The translations under genes were made by a program, and so were the position numbers. DNA of 64,000 bases from Cephalotrichum gorgonifer (taxonomy: Eukaryota; Ascomycota; Sordariomycetes; Microascales; Microascaceae), in the NCBI GenBank assembly GCA_900312665.1, contig ONZQ02000014.1, positions 124,001 to 188,000 on the forward strand. The letters are read 5' to 3'. Shown piece after piece: positions 11,500 through 23,826 of the stretch. The notes below the pieces were generated by a model, which was not told where the DNA came from, made no database searches, and worked only from the letters and a program-made list of their open reading frames with translations. Position 1 is the first letter of the stretch, and each line of letters begins with the position of its first letter.

Positions 11500-14400
11500 T
11501 TATCGTCTCACCCTCTTCTCGCCCCTCTCACTAGACCCCGCGCCCCCCTCACTCCTCCGCTTCCGCCCTCCACCGCCGCCGCCCCTATCGTCCCTCTCCC
11601 GCCTGTCGTCCCTCCCCCGCCCGCCCGCCTCCTCCCTGGGCCGCGCGTCGTCCCTGGCGCTGCCGGTGGACTCGCGCGCCCTCCCGTTCCACTCCTCTGC
11701 CCTCGCCCCGGCGGCTTGTCGCGCGGGATCTCGCGCCGACTCCCTGGCGTCCCCCCTCGTCGAGTTGCGTCGCGACTCGCGCTCCGCGGGGGGCTGAGCA
11801 CCGGATGCCGCGCGCCTCTCGCGGTGCCGCGAGTCCTTCTCGGCGGAGCGCTCCCCGCCTTCTCTTTCCCTATCCCTGTCCCTATCCCTCTCCCGGTCGC
11901 GGTCACGGTCGCGGTCGCGGTCTCGGCTGCTCCGCCTCGACCTGCCTGACCTCTCGCCCTCGCGACGGCCCCGCTCCTCCCTGCTGCGGTCGCCGTTGGC
12001 GGGGCGCTCATCCTCTCGACGGGGTGGTTCCTCCTTCGTTGGGGTGGAGACGGTGGGTCCGCCCGTTAGGATCTGCACGTCCGATCCCGCGAGGGTCGCG
12101 CGCTGGCTGACTCTGCGGACGGAGCGCGTCTGGTCCGGCATGGTGGCTTGGGCCTGCTGGAGCGTGCTGTTGATGCCTGCAAGCTGCCTCCTACCGCCGG
12201 ATCGTATGCGGTCGGAGGGGGCTGCCGGTCCCGTCGGGGCACTCATGTCGCCCGTACCCGGACCGGAGAAGTTACCGGATGGTTGTCGAGGTCCGGGCCC
12301 ACCTGTGGGAGGGCCTCGGGCCGAGCTTGTATGCATAGGAGGTCGGTTGTATCCCTGTGGCTGTCCAGCCGGAGGCGATGGCGCGGGCTGTGACGAGGAC
12401 TGGGTCCCGATCTGGTATAGTCGATCTGGATGAACTCCGGTCGAGGCACCGGGGGCCCCGCCAAAGGATGAAGCTGGAGATGCTCCCGAGGGTCCCGGAC
12501 GGGGACGATCTTGATGGGGTGGGACTCCAGGCGCGGCAGGGCCGGGTGAGTTTGTCCCCGAATCAAACTGAGGCCGCCGGCCTCTCCCAGTCGCAGGTCC
12601 GGTTGGGGGATGCATTTCGGGGGAGTGGCCCCTCGGCACCTCGGTGTTGGGGAATCTCCCGTCTTGTCGGGATGGGGTACTGGTTGGCGGGCCTGAAGCT
12701 ACCCTGTTCGGGGCGCGGCCACGACCCCTAGGGCCTAGGGGAGGCCCTGATGGAATGTCCGCCACAGACGGAATGGGGTTGAGGCGTCCGTAATTCTGGT
12801 CTTGCGAACCCCCTCTACCGCCTTGGTCGTGTTCTGCCGGCCGACGGGGAGCGTTCTGCGAGGATGATGGATGGCGCCCGTCGCCTACTCGGCCAGAGTC
12901 GCGATCTGAGGCACGCGTATCGCTTCGGCCCCCAGTTGCGGACGATGGCTCCGCTCGCTGGTCCGAAGGGGCCTGGGCCGGGGCCGGGGCCTGAGCGGGG
13001 GGAGGAGGGTGAGAACGACCATGGCGGCTGTCACGGCCACTCGATTCATGTGCTGTCGGTTGTTCCTGTGGGCGATCACGTCTCCTGGGAGAATGAGCTC
13101 TTGGCCCACGATCCGATCCATGGCGGGATGTCTCTCTGGTCGGCCAGTTGTCCCGGGGATCGCGAGGGCCATTATGCTCAGGCGCTTGACGATCAGGTCC
13201 AGGAAGATCCCTGGGAGACTCCCTAACGGTCCAATTATCTCGGGGGTCGCGTGGGCCGCTAGGCTCCGGTGCCCGATTGTCCGCACCCCTATCTTTGGGG
13301 CGGTCTGGCTCCTGTCGAGGCCGCTCACCCTGCAGCAGCGCCGCACGTGCCGGATTTATCGGCGGTCCTTGCTGATCTGCCCTAGATGGCGGTGCCGGTG
13401 CCGGTGTGGGTGTGGCTGGAGCGGAGTCTCTGGGTCGTGGGCTGTCACGCGCGCGGCCATTGGGAGCTTGTGCCCCTGACCGTTCCCTGGTAAGGCGGGA
13501 TTCCCGTTCCTGGGGTTCGTTCCTCGTGACAGGCTCTGACCGTGGCGTCCGGTCTTTATCGGACTGGCGGGGAGATTGGCGGGGAGTGTCTCTGATCGAC
13601 CAGTTGTCTCGGGGGTCACGAGGCCCGCTGGGCTCTGGTGCTCGACGGTCAGGCCCGGGAGCATCCCGGGGGGCGTCCCTAACCGACCAATTGTCCCGGG
13701 GATCGCGAGGGACGCTAGGCTCTGGCGCTCGACGATCTGGTCCGGGAAGATCCCGTGGTCTCTCCAGGCGCGCAAGATCGGGTGTCCCGGTGTCAGGGGC
13801 ATCACGAGGCCCCCGCTGATCCCTGTCTCTTCCATCGCGCTGCTCTCTCGGGTGATGAGGATCACGCGCGTCTCGAGACGGAGTCGTCGTCTTCGCGTCC
13901 CTAGCATCTCGATTATCGGGACCAAAGCGGTTCGAAGCGAAATAGTTTGGAAGTGGCAAATTCGGTCGGTTTGGTAGGCCTGGCCTGGTCGGCAGGCCAT
14001 GGGGAGGGCGGTCAGAGAGCGAGTTGCCCCTGGATCCATCGTATCTGTTCATCGTAGCATTGGCATTTGGTGACGGGGCCGGGGAGTTGCGGCCGGATTG
14101 CTGGACTGGGATCGGTCGCTGCGGTGGCTTCTCAGCGCCCGGGGGTTGGGAAACGGTGGCTGAAGCCGGCCTTGCCGAGCCCGGTCGTGGCGGAAGTGTA
14201 TCCCTGGTAGCATTTGCAGTGGCAGGTAGACCTTGTTTGGTGGTCCGAGTCTTGGATTCCTCGCCGTCCTTTACCTCTCCATCCTCGTCCTCAGCGGACT
14301 GGGTCTTGCCCGAGGCCCTAGTTGACAAGTGTTAGGTTTCGAGACCGCTGGGTCGGGGTGAGGGGTTGTCGACTTACTTTGCTGCATCGCCTGGCGTGAA

Positions 14401-17400
14401 CGCGGGCGCGTTTGCTCGTAGCCCCGATGTCGCCGGAGAAGCATCGGGCTGCGGTTCTCCGCTCTGAACGATCATGTTAGTCTGGAATCATGTCGGCCGC
14501 TCTACTTGTGTGTTCGCGAGGGTATGGCTTGACTTACGATATTCGGCCTGAACCCCTGAACCATGACCCATTTAGATTTTCGTTTCTGCAACTCCGACAG
14601 GGCCGACTGCGCTGCAACCGACAAGTCCACTCGGCTGGCCGATTCTTCGCCCGTCGCGCTGGGCTTCGTAGCCGCTTCCCGATCGCTGATGGTCTTCAGC
14701 TGCCTCGTGAACTGCTGTGCCATGAAATCGACGGCTGGGAATATATCAAGGACAGACTTCAAGACGGTAATAGCATTCCGAATATGCATCCATTCCATAC
14801 CGGTGAGGCACGACTTGAGCGCCGTGTTCAGGTTCCTATGCCAGCCGTACAGCAGGTCACGGAACTGATCGTGTTCCACAAACGACGTCGGCTTGCCATC
14901 GCCGTCAAAAGCCGAGGCAAAGCCAGGGAGAGACCGCTCTTTCTGGCCCGCTTGAGAGCCAACTAGAGCTTCTTTCTCATAGACTGCCTTGTCCTTGTGC
15001 CACCGAGAAAGGTCGGTCAAGACACATTTCAGGAATCGACCGAGGTACTCGGCCTCCCGAACGGTGCAGGTGAAGATGATAGATCGCAGTCTGTTGGCAT
15101 TAAAGAGGCAGTCGTACAGGGACATTAGCTTAAAATTCGGGCAAGCAAAGTCGTGGAGGAACCGGACCACCCGGTGGCAGTACTCCGCGTCGCTCGCCGA
15201 CAGCATCAGCCGGGGCAGGAGACACTGTTCCAGGACCGCGTCGGCAACGGCCTTCGGCTTTACTTGGTCGGAGCTGGGGAACCAGGACTTGAACCGCCTG
15301 ATCATGTAGAACTTGTTGCGGGTGAAGGTCTTCTTGTGGCGTGTCTTCTCCTTTGCGAGGTTGACGACAATCTCGGTGAGCGCCTTGTGCCTCTCTTCCT
15401 TCTTGGTCATTCCGGGCCGGCTCAGATCGGACCGGTCCCGCAGGATCTCCTTTGACTGGGTGTAGGCGCGGTCTTCTTCCTTCTGGTACCATTCCTCGGG
15501 AACGAAGAGATCGCCGAGCTGCAAGGTCCAGAACATGGCGTAAAATTCGGGGTTGATGGCTTTCCAGAAACTCGGCTCCTTAATCTTCTCCAGCGTGTCG
15601 ATGATCGGCTGGAGGACCTCCATGAATAGATCGGTCATTCGGGCACCGCCTTGTGTCGGGGTAGCAGGAGCAGCCTCCTTCTTGTCTACTTGCATCTTGT
15701 CGTTTTGTTCGACAGGGGCGGGTGTAGGTTGCTGCGATGACTGGCTGGGACTGTCTGCCATCGCCACGTCCCCGTCATCCTGGCTGGGTTTCGGGGGCTG
15801 CGACTTGCTCTGCTGCTCTTCCTTGGACATCAACTGGTGTGACAGGCTGGGCCTGCTGACGAGGAACGCGAGACCGACCTCGATTCCAAAGTCGCCCAAC
15901 AGATGGTCGATGCTCGGGACTAGGCTGTCGAAGGTGGCCGGGTCTAAATTGCTCCGGAGCAGGTCGAGGTACTGGTTGAGGATCTGATGGGAGTCATCCA
16001 CCATGGATGAGAGGAATTTGATGTGGGCTTCGTCGTCGGTGGCCTTGAAGATTGCGGCTTGGCGATACTGCACGAGGTTGACAAGAAGCCGCCCGGCAAG
16101 CTTGGAGTCGACGAGGGCCGCAATCAGACGCTGAGCGCTCCTGACAGAGTCAAAGCGCTTATCGTGAACGCCGATCAGTGTCTGTCTCCGAAGAGTCTCT
16201 CCTCCCGACATTGCCATGATCTGGTCATCGGTAAAGTCGATCGTAGGTACCACGCCACCCATGGAAGAGATCAACTCCTTGAGAATAATCAGGTCCGTAG
16301 AGTTTCCCTTGAAGAGCTGGTCATCGACATATCGGATGATGGGGGTGGGTGTCACGACGGTGTATCGGCGGAAGATTTTGCCGGCAAAGCGGGAGAGCGC
16401 CTGAAGCCACTTGCTCGTTAATAGGACTGATGTCTCCTGTGTGCGGCTCCTATTGTTGCCGCCCAGCGAGTTCATCAGCGACCAGAGGAGGACGTCGTAT
16501 GATAGGTCGGTAAAGTACTTGGCACATTCGACGAACGCCTCGATCAGGTTTGCGTATGACTCGATCTGGTCCAGGGCGACCTTGAAAACCACTCCAGGGG
16601 ACGAGTAGCTCGTCTTCGCCAGTGACTTGGCCATCTCGCTGAGATTGGTGAGTGATAGCCGCTTCATAATGCTGATCGTCTCCAGTCTCGTACGAGAAAA
16701 GGCGATCTTCATAGCGGGAAGACGCGAGGTCTGGCCTTCGTACCACTCCGCGTAGACATTGTAACGCACTTGGGTGGGATAAGTCTTGAGCAGCGCCCAT
16801 ACGGCATTGACGGTGGCGGAATTGGCGGTGGTTAGACTCAAGGAGGGTACGAGTAATCTCTTCAGAAGGTCAAGCCAGCGATCTCTGTTGGCCTGAGAGT
16901 CGTCCTGGGCCAAGCTCATCGCGCCGATGCTCGAGATCTTGGCTATTAGGGTCTCGTCCTTGCCGATGTTGACGCCGGAAATATTAAGAAGGGTGCCGCA
17001 GAGGGTGAATACGTCATCGACGGTCTGGCACACGGGGGTGTTGTCGGCCCATTCGTCCCAGTAGAACCTGTAGTGCTGGTTGTCGTTCATATCAGATTTG
17101 TCGGGGAAAGGCCATCGAAGCGGCCGCCGAAGGGCAAGCTTAGTAACCTTGACCGTGCCCTTGGGGGCGCCGGTCTGGTCGACGCTTGCCACGTCCTTCG
17201 TGGGGCACTCCAAGGGGTTAGTGCTGACGGGTTGGCTTTCCTTGTAGACCTTGTTGATCGAGTGGTTTAGGATGCGGTGGACACGGCTCAGTACGTCGGG
17301 GGAGACCTCAACCATCCAGGGGAAGCGGCCCAGCATGAATAGGGCCTCAGGTAGCGCCCCGATGGTGAGTAGACAGAGGACTAGCGCAATCTTTTGCTCC

Positions 17401-19178
17401 ATAGGCTCGGGCAGCTTTGGTTTCTCATCCAGAGGCTTCGCCTTTGCCCCTTGCGAATCAGCGGCGCCCTTGGCGGTCGGATCGCGAGACCTCGCGGCCG
17501 GCATATGGGAAGGCTGAGTATCATCCGGCAGAGCGCCCGCCATCATCAAGGCATTCATACCTCCCCCAGGTCGGCTCGCGCGCTCCTTTTCCTCGAGCTC
17601 CTTCGTCGCCTTCTCCCTCACAGCTTCCATGTCGTCGTCGAGTGGCCAGAGGTGGGGGTACAGGTCGCAGAGGGAGATAAAGCCAACTTTGATGAGGAGG
17701 GCGGCGAGGTACAAAAGATTCGCTGGCAGCACATCATCCGCATCTCTCGCATCGGATACGTAGAAGCGAAGTTTGAATCCGAGGAGCTGGGCCGCGGTCT
17801 TGTTGCCTTGGGGGGGAAGCGTCTTGGTCAGCTTCTTCCATTGATGCTCCACCTCGGGATCGGAATCGTCGTCGCCGTCGTCGGGTGCATTCTCTAGCGC
17901 CTCCCTCTCGCTGTCGGTAAGTTGACGACCCCCGAGCTCGAAGTACGCGCCGATGTGAATCTGGCGCGCCCTTTCCCAGAACAGGACGTCGCGCTGTGTC
18001 TTCAACTGCTCGGTGGCCGCCTCATCCTCCTCAGTCGTCTGCCACTGTAGTGAGTCTGGGAGGGCCCAGGCAGGGAGACCTCCGGCGAAGACGGTGGAGG
18101 ACGGGCGGTGGTCTCTGGGCCACCAGGAGCTGACCCTCAGTAGCTTGATGAAGAAGCGGAACTGCTTGATGAGGACGGCGGCGAAGACATCGAGAGTAAC
18201 ATCGAGGACCCTCCCCACGTCGAGATCAAAGGTGCCGATCAAGGCCTTGATCTTTTCAAAGGTCGCGTGAGCCGCCTCGGAGGTCGGGGGGGCAGAGGTA
18301 CTACTGCTTGTGAACAGCTCAGTGATCAGCTTCGAGTAGCCTTCAGTCTCTTCTCGGAGGAGGTTATAGTTTGCTTGGCGGTAGAGGAGGTTAGTTGCAT
18401 GTCTGATGCCGAGCTTGGCGAAGCTATCACGGATGAGGCCGAGCTGGTTGAGGAGGGGGACCTCGAGGGTTTCACGCATTGCCTGGTGGGATACGCCAGT
18501 AGCGTCGAGGAACTGGGCAAGGTAAGGGTGCTGCTCCTCGGGGGAGTCACTGTCGACCACGGTGGCGACTGTGTCCAAGAAAAGCATATGCGGCTCGAAA
18601 GCAAAGGAGTCCTTAATCACTTCGCTGGACTCGGGTCCGATAATCTCCTTGACACATGCGCCAGCATCTGCGGCGCGGAGCCTGCCGTCTAGAACAGAGC
18701 GAGTGAACTCCTGGAAGAGACAGGAGAGTTCCGTGATGTCGACATCATCGCGCGACTGGACCCCATGTTGGATGACTTCCTGGCGACCGGTCTCCGCCCA
18801 GTTAGAAATCCTGTCGTCCGAGAGGATATCGTAAAAGTAGTGGGACGGGACGGGGGTGGGTGGAGGCGACGGCGCCTGTATCGGCCTTGCTGTCGCGGCC
18901 GCCGGGGCCGGGGGTTGTTGACGGGTCTGTGCAGGTGCAGCTGGACGATTAGCTGTCGGCGATGAGACGACAGGCGTCTGGCTCCGCGGCTGGGCGGCTT
19001 GGTGTGCGTCGCGACGGTCGTTTCTTCTACTAGGGCGACCGCCGCGTCCCGGGGACTGCCGCATGTGCGAATCGTCCCTATCGTGCTGAGCAAGGAATGT
19101 GTCGCCGGGTCGGTGAGGCGCAGGCCTGCCGCCGTCGGTAGAGGCGCGTTCGTTCCTCTTGCGTTTTGCGGGCGGCAT
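11500..19178 (-). CDS. tho2: THO complex subunit 2 (Tho2/THOC2)
   Basis: Three exons on the minus strand, 19178-14538, 14463-14378 and 14317-11500, give 2514 aa, a normal size for Pezizomycotina Tho2. The introns (74 and 60 nt) have GTAAGT donors and CTAAC branch sites, and all phases fit. After a disordered N-terminus come the helical THOC2 N-terminal and middle regions (TYPTQVRYNVYAEWYEGQ near residue 800). The conserved Tho2 C-terminal domain follows (IDTLEKIKEPSFWKAINPEF, GDLFVPEEWYQKEE, near residues 1190-1230). The last ~930 residues are low-complexity, rich in Arg, Pro, Asp and Ser. They include four ~22-residue repeats and an Arg/Asp/Glu run ending in RKRR. Tho2 is the scaffold of THO, which couples transcription to mRNP packaging and export in the nucleus; its tail binds nucleic acid in yeast. 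Confidence 0.95.
13127..13755 (-). repeat. Four-copy repeat in the Tho2 C-terminal tail
   Basis: Two pairs of roughly 75-85-bp units, at about 13755-13675 with 13665-13588 and about 13290-13218 with 13210-13127, encode variants of RAPEPSGPRDPRDNW followed by a (S/T)(V/I)R(D/E) segment. They span residues about 1764-1820 and 1919-1973 of Tho2. The core PRDPRDNW is kept in all copies while the edges vary. Confidence 0.8.
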
Positions 19179-21298
19179 GGCGAGGATGGGAAGAGCTTAG
19201 ATCATTTGGGGCTGAAGGTAGGAGAGGTGAACGGACGACGATCGACCTCGAGAAGAGTGGGTTCGGACGGGATGGAGCTGGGGATGGCGCGTTTCAAAGA
19301 GGGCGATGCGTGTATCTTTGGTAGTAGTTGATGTCTGGTCCATCGCAGGTTTAGCTTCGAATAAATTTCATGGGAGGTAGGGCACTCGTTCGAACGGAGG
19401 AGGGGAGCTCAAAGACTGACTGGTAGGTACGAGGTGGTGGGTCTCGGCGACAGCTATGAGCAAAGGACGAGGATATATTGACGAAGAGTGGAGGAAATGT
19501 TGGTGGTTGGATTAAAAGGAACGTGGCAAGAAGAGTAGTAGTAAGAAGAAACAGTGACAAAAGGAAGTAGAGAAAATGCGCGATGGACTCAATGGGGATA
19601 GAGAGGGTGGGCGTGGATCGCGTGGAGAGGGTGGTGGTGTTTGACGAGAGGCAGAGAGCGTGGCTCTCCCAGTCTGGAATTTCATGCCTGGAACCAACGG
19701 TACTCAGCCTTGTCAACTGGCCAATAGGGGGGCAGACCCTGGCTTATGTACCGGGAACTTGCTCCGATAACAGAAATAGCTAGTTGTTGCACTGATTTAT
19801 GCACTGGGTGGGGCACTATGGGCGTACTGTGTACCTTCATGTGTTCAATAACTGGGATAGAACAGAACAGACATATAAAGTTGGCTAAACACACCGCTTC
19901 TGGAAGGTTTGCGAACAACATCTTAATTCCATAGCAGGCCAGCCGACAAGATAATAGTGCCATTCCAGAGATTGACAGGTCGATATCAAAGAGTATTCAT
20001 TCCCCACTCCTATTATCCATGGCAGTTGGCTGTCTATAATGCGCATCTGCCGAGATGTTCAACCAAGATTTACAAGCATTCCCTCTCTGTTGACTGTATA
20101 GTACCAGGTAGTGACTCACTGGGCATGGGAAGCACCGCCGCTGACTCTTTCCCCCCTGGATGACATGATTTCTCTCTTTATCTCTATCTCGTGTACTTGT
20201 ATAGTAATAGATGACGGCGCTTCCTAGCAGCGGTGGGTACGAATACTTAAGAAGCTACTCCGCGGACTGCTCTTACGTCTCAGCTTTCTTCTTCACCATT
20301 GAGATTCTTCATCGTTCCCCCCGTCTACCCCACGCTTCACCCCAATTATATCTCCGATTGGGACGACTTGACACCCGTCCCGCAGCCACCACCCACCATC
20401 GTGGAAGCCTCCCAGCCATAGCTGATTACGCCATATCCCGCGCGGTTGTCGAATTCCTGTAGGGCTTTGGGGCGTTAGTGGCGTGTGGGCGGTTGCCTCG
20501 TCTAGGGCCCCTGAGCACAGAGTCAATTACTGATACTTATACGGCTATATCCCGTCCCCATCTCCGTCCCCATCAACCTCGCCCTCAGATCCAGTGAACA
20601 ATACCCCAGCGGAGTGGACGACCTGTGTACTTCTCAGGCAAAGGCGAAACCCGCTAAAAGAGACTGATCGGGCCCGATTTTAGCGCTGGGAAACAGCCAT
20701 CCATTCCATTCCCCTAGTACTTGTACAAGTACGAGCACTGTTGGATCCGGTTCCGGCCCCCCCAAGCGGATTCTCACCTATTACAAGTATTCTTCTTTTT
20801 TTTTTTTTTACAACCAACCACTTGGCCATTCATTGCCTATCGGTATACTCGTCCTGGGCAAGGCAAACCGTTTACGGAAGAAGAGGCGACTTCTGACGCT
20901 CCTCTCGGATTTTACACAACGGGCAGAACCAAACCATCGGATGCACGCCATCCATCTTCCAAGTTTACAAGTACAAGTACTTCACTTAACACATACTACT
21001 TCCCTCTATCTGTATCCATTTCGCCTTCTTCACCGACTTCCGAGTACCGTACCACCTCTTCCTTGATTATTCATCGTCCTGCATTGATTGCCCTTTGCGG
21101 ATATTATCCTCTCCCCTGGTCCCTCGTCCTGCCTCCATACTCTCACATCCATCCGCCCTCGTCCTATCACGGCATTCCCCAGCACCGTCAGCACCCAGCA
21201 ACGACAAAGGGAGCGCACTTCAACATCTCCCATTGGCAGACTCGACGCCGACGCCGACGCCGACGCCAACAAAAAGTCGGAGCGAACATCTTCGGGCC
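19179..21298. other. Divergent promoter region of tho2 and met2
   Basis: No gene is supported. Six exact TACTTGTA/TACAAGTA sites lie at 20194-20979, all in the met2-proximal half. A T run is present at about 20796-20809. A CGACGC hexamer repeat at about 21243-21268 lies just before the met2 ATG, probably in its leader. Confidence 0.55.
20194..20979. repeat. Cluster of six TACTTGTA/TACAAGTA motifs upstream of met2
   Basis: Exact copies lie at 20194-20201, 20718-20725, 20724-20731 (overlapping, forming an inverted pair), 20782-20789, 20966-20973 and 20972-20979 (a direct overlapping pair). They lie about 320-1100 bp before the met2 start. The overlapping inverted pair GTACTTGTACAAGTAC at 20717-20732 is a 16-bp perfect palindrome. 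Confidence 0.8.
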
Positions 21299-23298
21299 AT
21301 GGCACAAGGATCCTCCACAACCGCACCTAACATGGGTGCGCAACACTACGGTCAGTACGCCCTCCCTGTCTTTTGCCTCTCTCCCCCGATTTTTTTTTCC
21401 CCTTTCTTGCTCCGTTCATCCCCCACACCCGCACCCGCTTGGAGTAATGCAATTTGCCCCTCCCCCTCCTTCCGATTCCGGCACTCCACCCCACCACGGA
21501 TGACGCAAGAGCAGTCAACGTCCATTCATCTCCATCTCCATCTCTATGCTTAAAAAGTCGCGATGGGGACACCACACCAGCCAATCGAGGCTCAAGCGAC
21601 GTCTCTCACTCCTATCCACATCACCGCGAAACCCCACTCCCTGTTATCCGCTGCAAGCCCTCTTTTATCGCCTAGTGTAACGGCTGGCTGAATACTTCCA
21701 AGAAAGAATACGCGCTCAACCCGAGAATCCATTCGCGTCTCTCGTCCCCGACCAACAGATAGCCATTGTCCCGTCCTTCACCCTCGAATCGGGTGTAACT
21801 CTCTACAATGTGCCCGTCGCCTATACCACAAGGGGCACACTGTCGCCCAACGGCGACAACTGCATGGTCATCTGTCACGCCCTGACCGGCAGCGCCGATG
21901 TGGCCGACTGGTGGGGCCCACTGCTAGGCGGTCCCGAGAGGGCCTTCGACACGACTAGGTTCTTTATCGTCTGCCTCAACGCATTAGGTAGCCCGTACGG
22001 TACTGCGAGCCCCGTCACCAGCAAGGACGGAGACCCCAAGAAGGGCCGATACGGCCCGGAGTTCCCACTTACCACAATCAGGGACGACGTAAAGTAAGCC
22101 TGCCCTCCCCCTCCCCCGTTGTAAATATATACATAGGGCTGCAACATCTGCATGGACCAACGTTATTAACCCATGGGTCCTCTTCAGCCTCCACAAGCTC
22201 ATCCTCGACGATCTAGGCGTGCGCCAGGTCGCCGCTGTAATCGGTGGCTCCCTTGGCGGCATGTTCGTTCTCGAGTGGGCATATTTCGGCAAGGACTACG
22301 TCCGCTGCATCGTGCCCATCGCGACCTCGAGCCGCCACAGCGCATGGTGCATCAGCTGGGGCGAGGCGCAGCGCCAGAGCATATACGCCGACCCTAAGTA
22401 CGATGACGGCTACTATCCCTTCGAAGACCCTCCAGTGACCGGGCTGGGCGCCGCCCGCATGTCGGCGCTGCTTACCTACCGCAGCCGCAATTCCTTCGAG
22501 GCCCGGTTCGGCCGCAACACCCCCGATCCGTCCAAGAGGCAGATCATACGGGAACAGCCACGCGCGACCACCCCTTCCGAGGCCCACTTCCACATCCACA
22601 ACGAAGGCCACAACGTCACGCGCAAGTCCCTCTCACGGCAGGGCAGTGATTCGCCCAAGATCGACGGCAGGAGCCCCAAGGCATCTCCCGAGGGCGCGAC
22701 AAACGGCGCGACCAACGGCACCTCCAACGGAGACGGCGTGACCGCCCCTGAGCAGACTGTCCTGTCCCTGGACCCCCAGTTCCACGGACCCAAGCAGGGC
22801 GCCGCCTCCCTCACGGGCGGCGAGCACATCCCCTCGTCAAACCTGTTCTCGGCGCAGACCTACCTCCGCTACCAGGGCCAGAAGTTCGTCAAGCGCTTCG
22901 ACTCGAACTGCTACATCGCCATGACGCGCAAGCTTGACACCCACGACGTCTCCCGCGACCGTGCCGGCTCCGTCGCCGACGCCCTCGCCCTGATCGAGCA
23001 GCCCACACTCGTTCTCGGCATCGAGAGCGACGGGCTCTTCACCTTTGCCGAGCAGGAGGAGATAGCCGCGCACGTCCGCGACGCGCGCCTCGAGCGCATC
23101 GTGAGCCCCGAGGGCCACGACGCCTTCCTGCTTCAGTTCGAGCAGGTGAACCACAATATCCTCGGCTTCCTGAGGGAGACTCTACCGGACATCATGGGCA
23201 GGGGGGGCAGTGGTCCCGTGGAAACCCCCTCCGTGGGGGAGCTCAAGAAGTCGAGCACGTTCGGGGAGGCGGAGGTCGGGGATCTCACTGCGTGGTAG
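21299..23298 (+). CDS. met2: Homoserine O-acetyltransferase
   Basis: Exons 21299-21350, 21703-22093 and 22188-23298 give 517 aa. The enzyme moves acetyl from acetyl-CoA to homoserine in methionine/cysteine synthesis. The alpha/beta-hydrolase core is clear: ENPFASLVPDQQIAIVPSF leads to the beta-rich start, GGSLGG holds the nucleophile Ser169, IESDGLF the acid Asp429 and EGHDAF His458. A hydrophilic insert at about residues 270-345, with a GATNGATNGTSNG run, separates the nucleophile from the acid part. The second intron is standard and joins DDV to NLHKLILDDLGV. The first is less certain: its donor is GTCAGT and it is 352 nt long, so the first 18 residues may differ. The gene is divergent from tho2 and convergent with the F-box gene. 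Confidence 0.92.
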
Positions 23299-23826
23299 TT
23301 TTTGGTTGGTAGCGTAAAGCCTAGATCCGGGAGAAGGGGGGGGGGAAGGAGATATTACAATAGACTTGGCCAAGTTTTGAAGTAAATACATTTCCGCATT
23401 GGGCATTATTCAAGTTCCGGGGACGAGACAGCTCTCATGGCGACGGTGATTGTGAGGATGGTGCACATATGACTATGCACAGCTTAAGCTGCCCATACCT
23501 CGTCCATTGGGAGCGGACTTGACTGCTTGGTCCAACACATGTAAGTAGAAAAAAAAAACACATAGCGCAAGTCCACGCACCCTTGCCATATTACAAGCTC
23601 CATAGCCGTTGAATATAAAAAAAAGCTTCCATGCTCATGTATAACATAACATAACGTAACGGTCGTAGCAACCCAAGATAGACACACAGACACACTCCAC
23701 TCGTACCATACAAAACATACAAAACATACAACAGCAATAATAGCACACTCACTTCCTTCGACCCCCCCTCCCCCTTTTCCCCTCGTCCGACACTATCCCG
23801 CCCCTCCAACTTCGACGCCTGAATCT
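23299..23826. other. Shared 3' region of met2 and the F-box gene
   Basis: A short convergent intergenic region of 528 bp. It has A runs near 23550 and 23619 and repeated ACATAACATAAC and ACAAAACATAC stretches at 23640-23735. No frame is supported. Confidence 0.6.
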
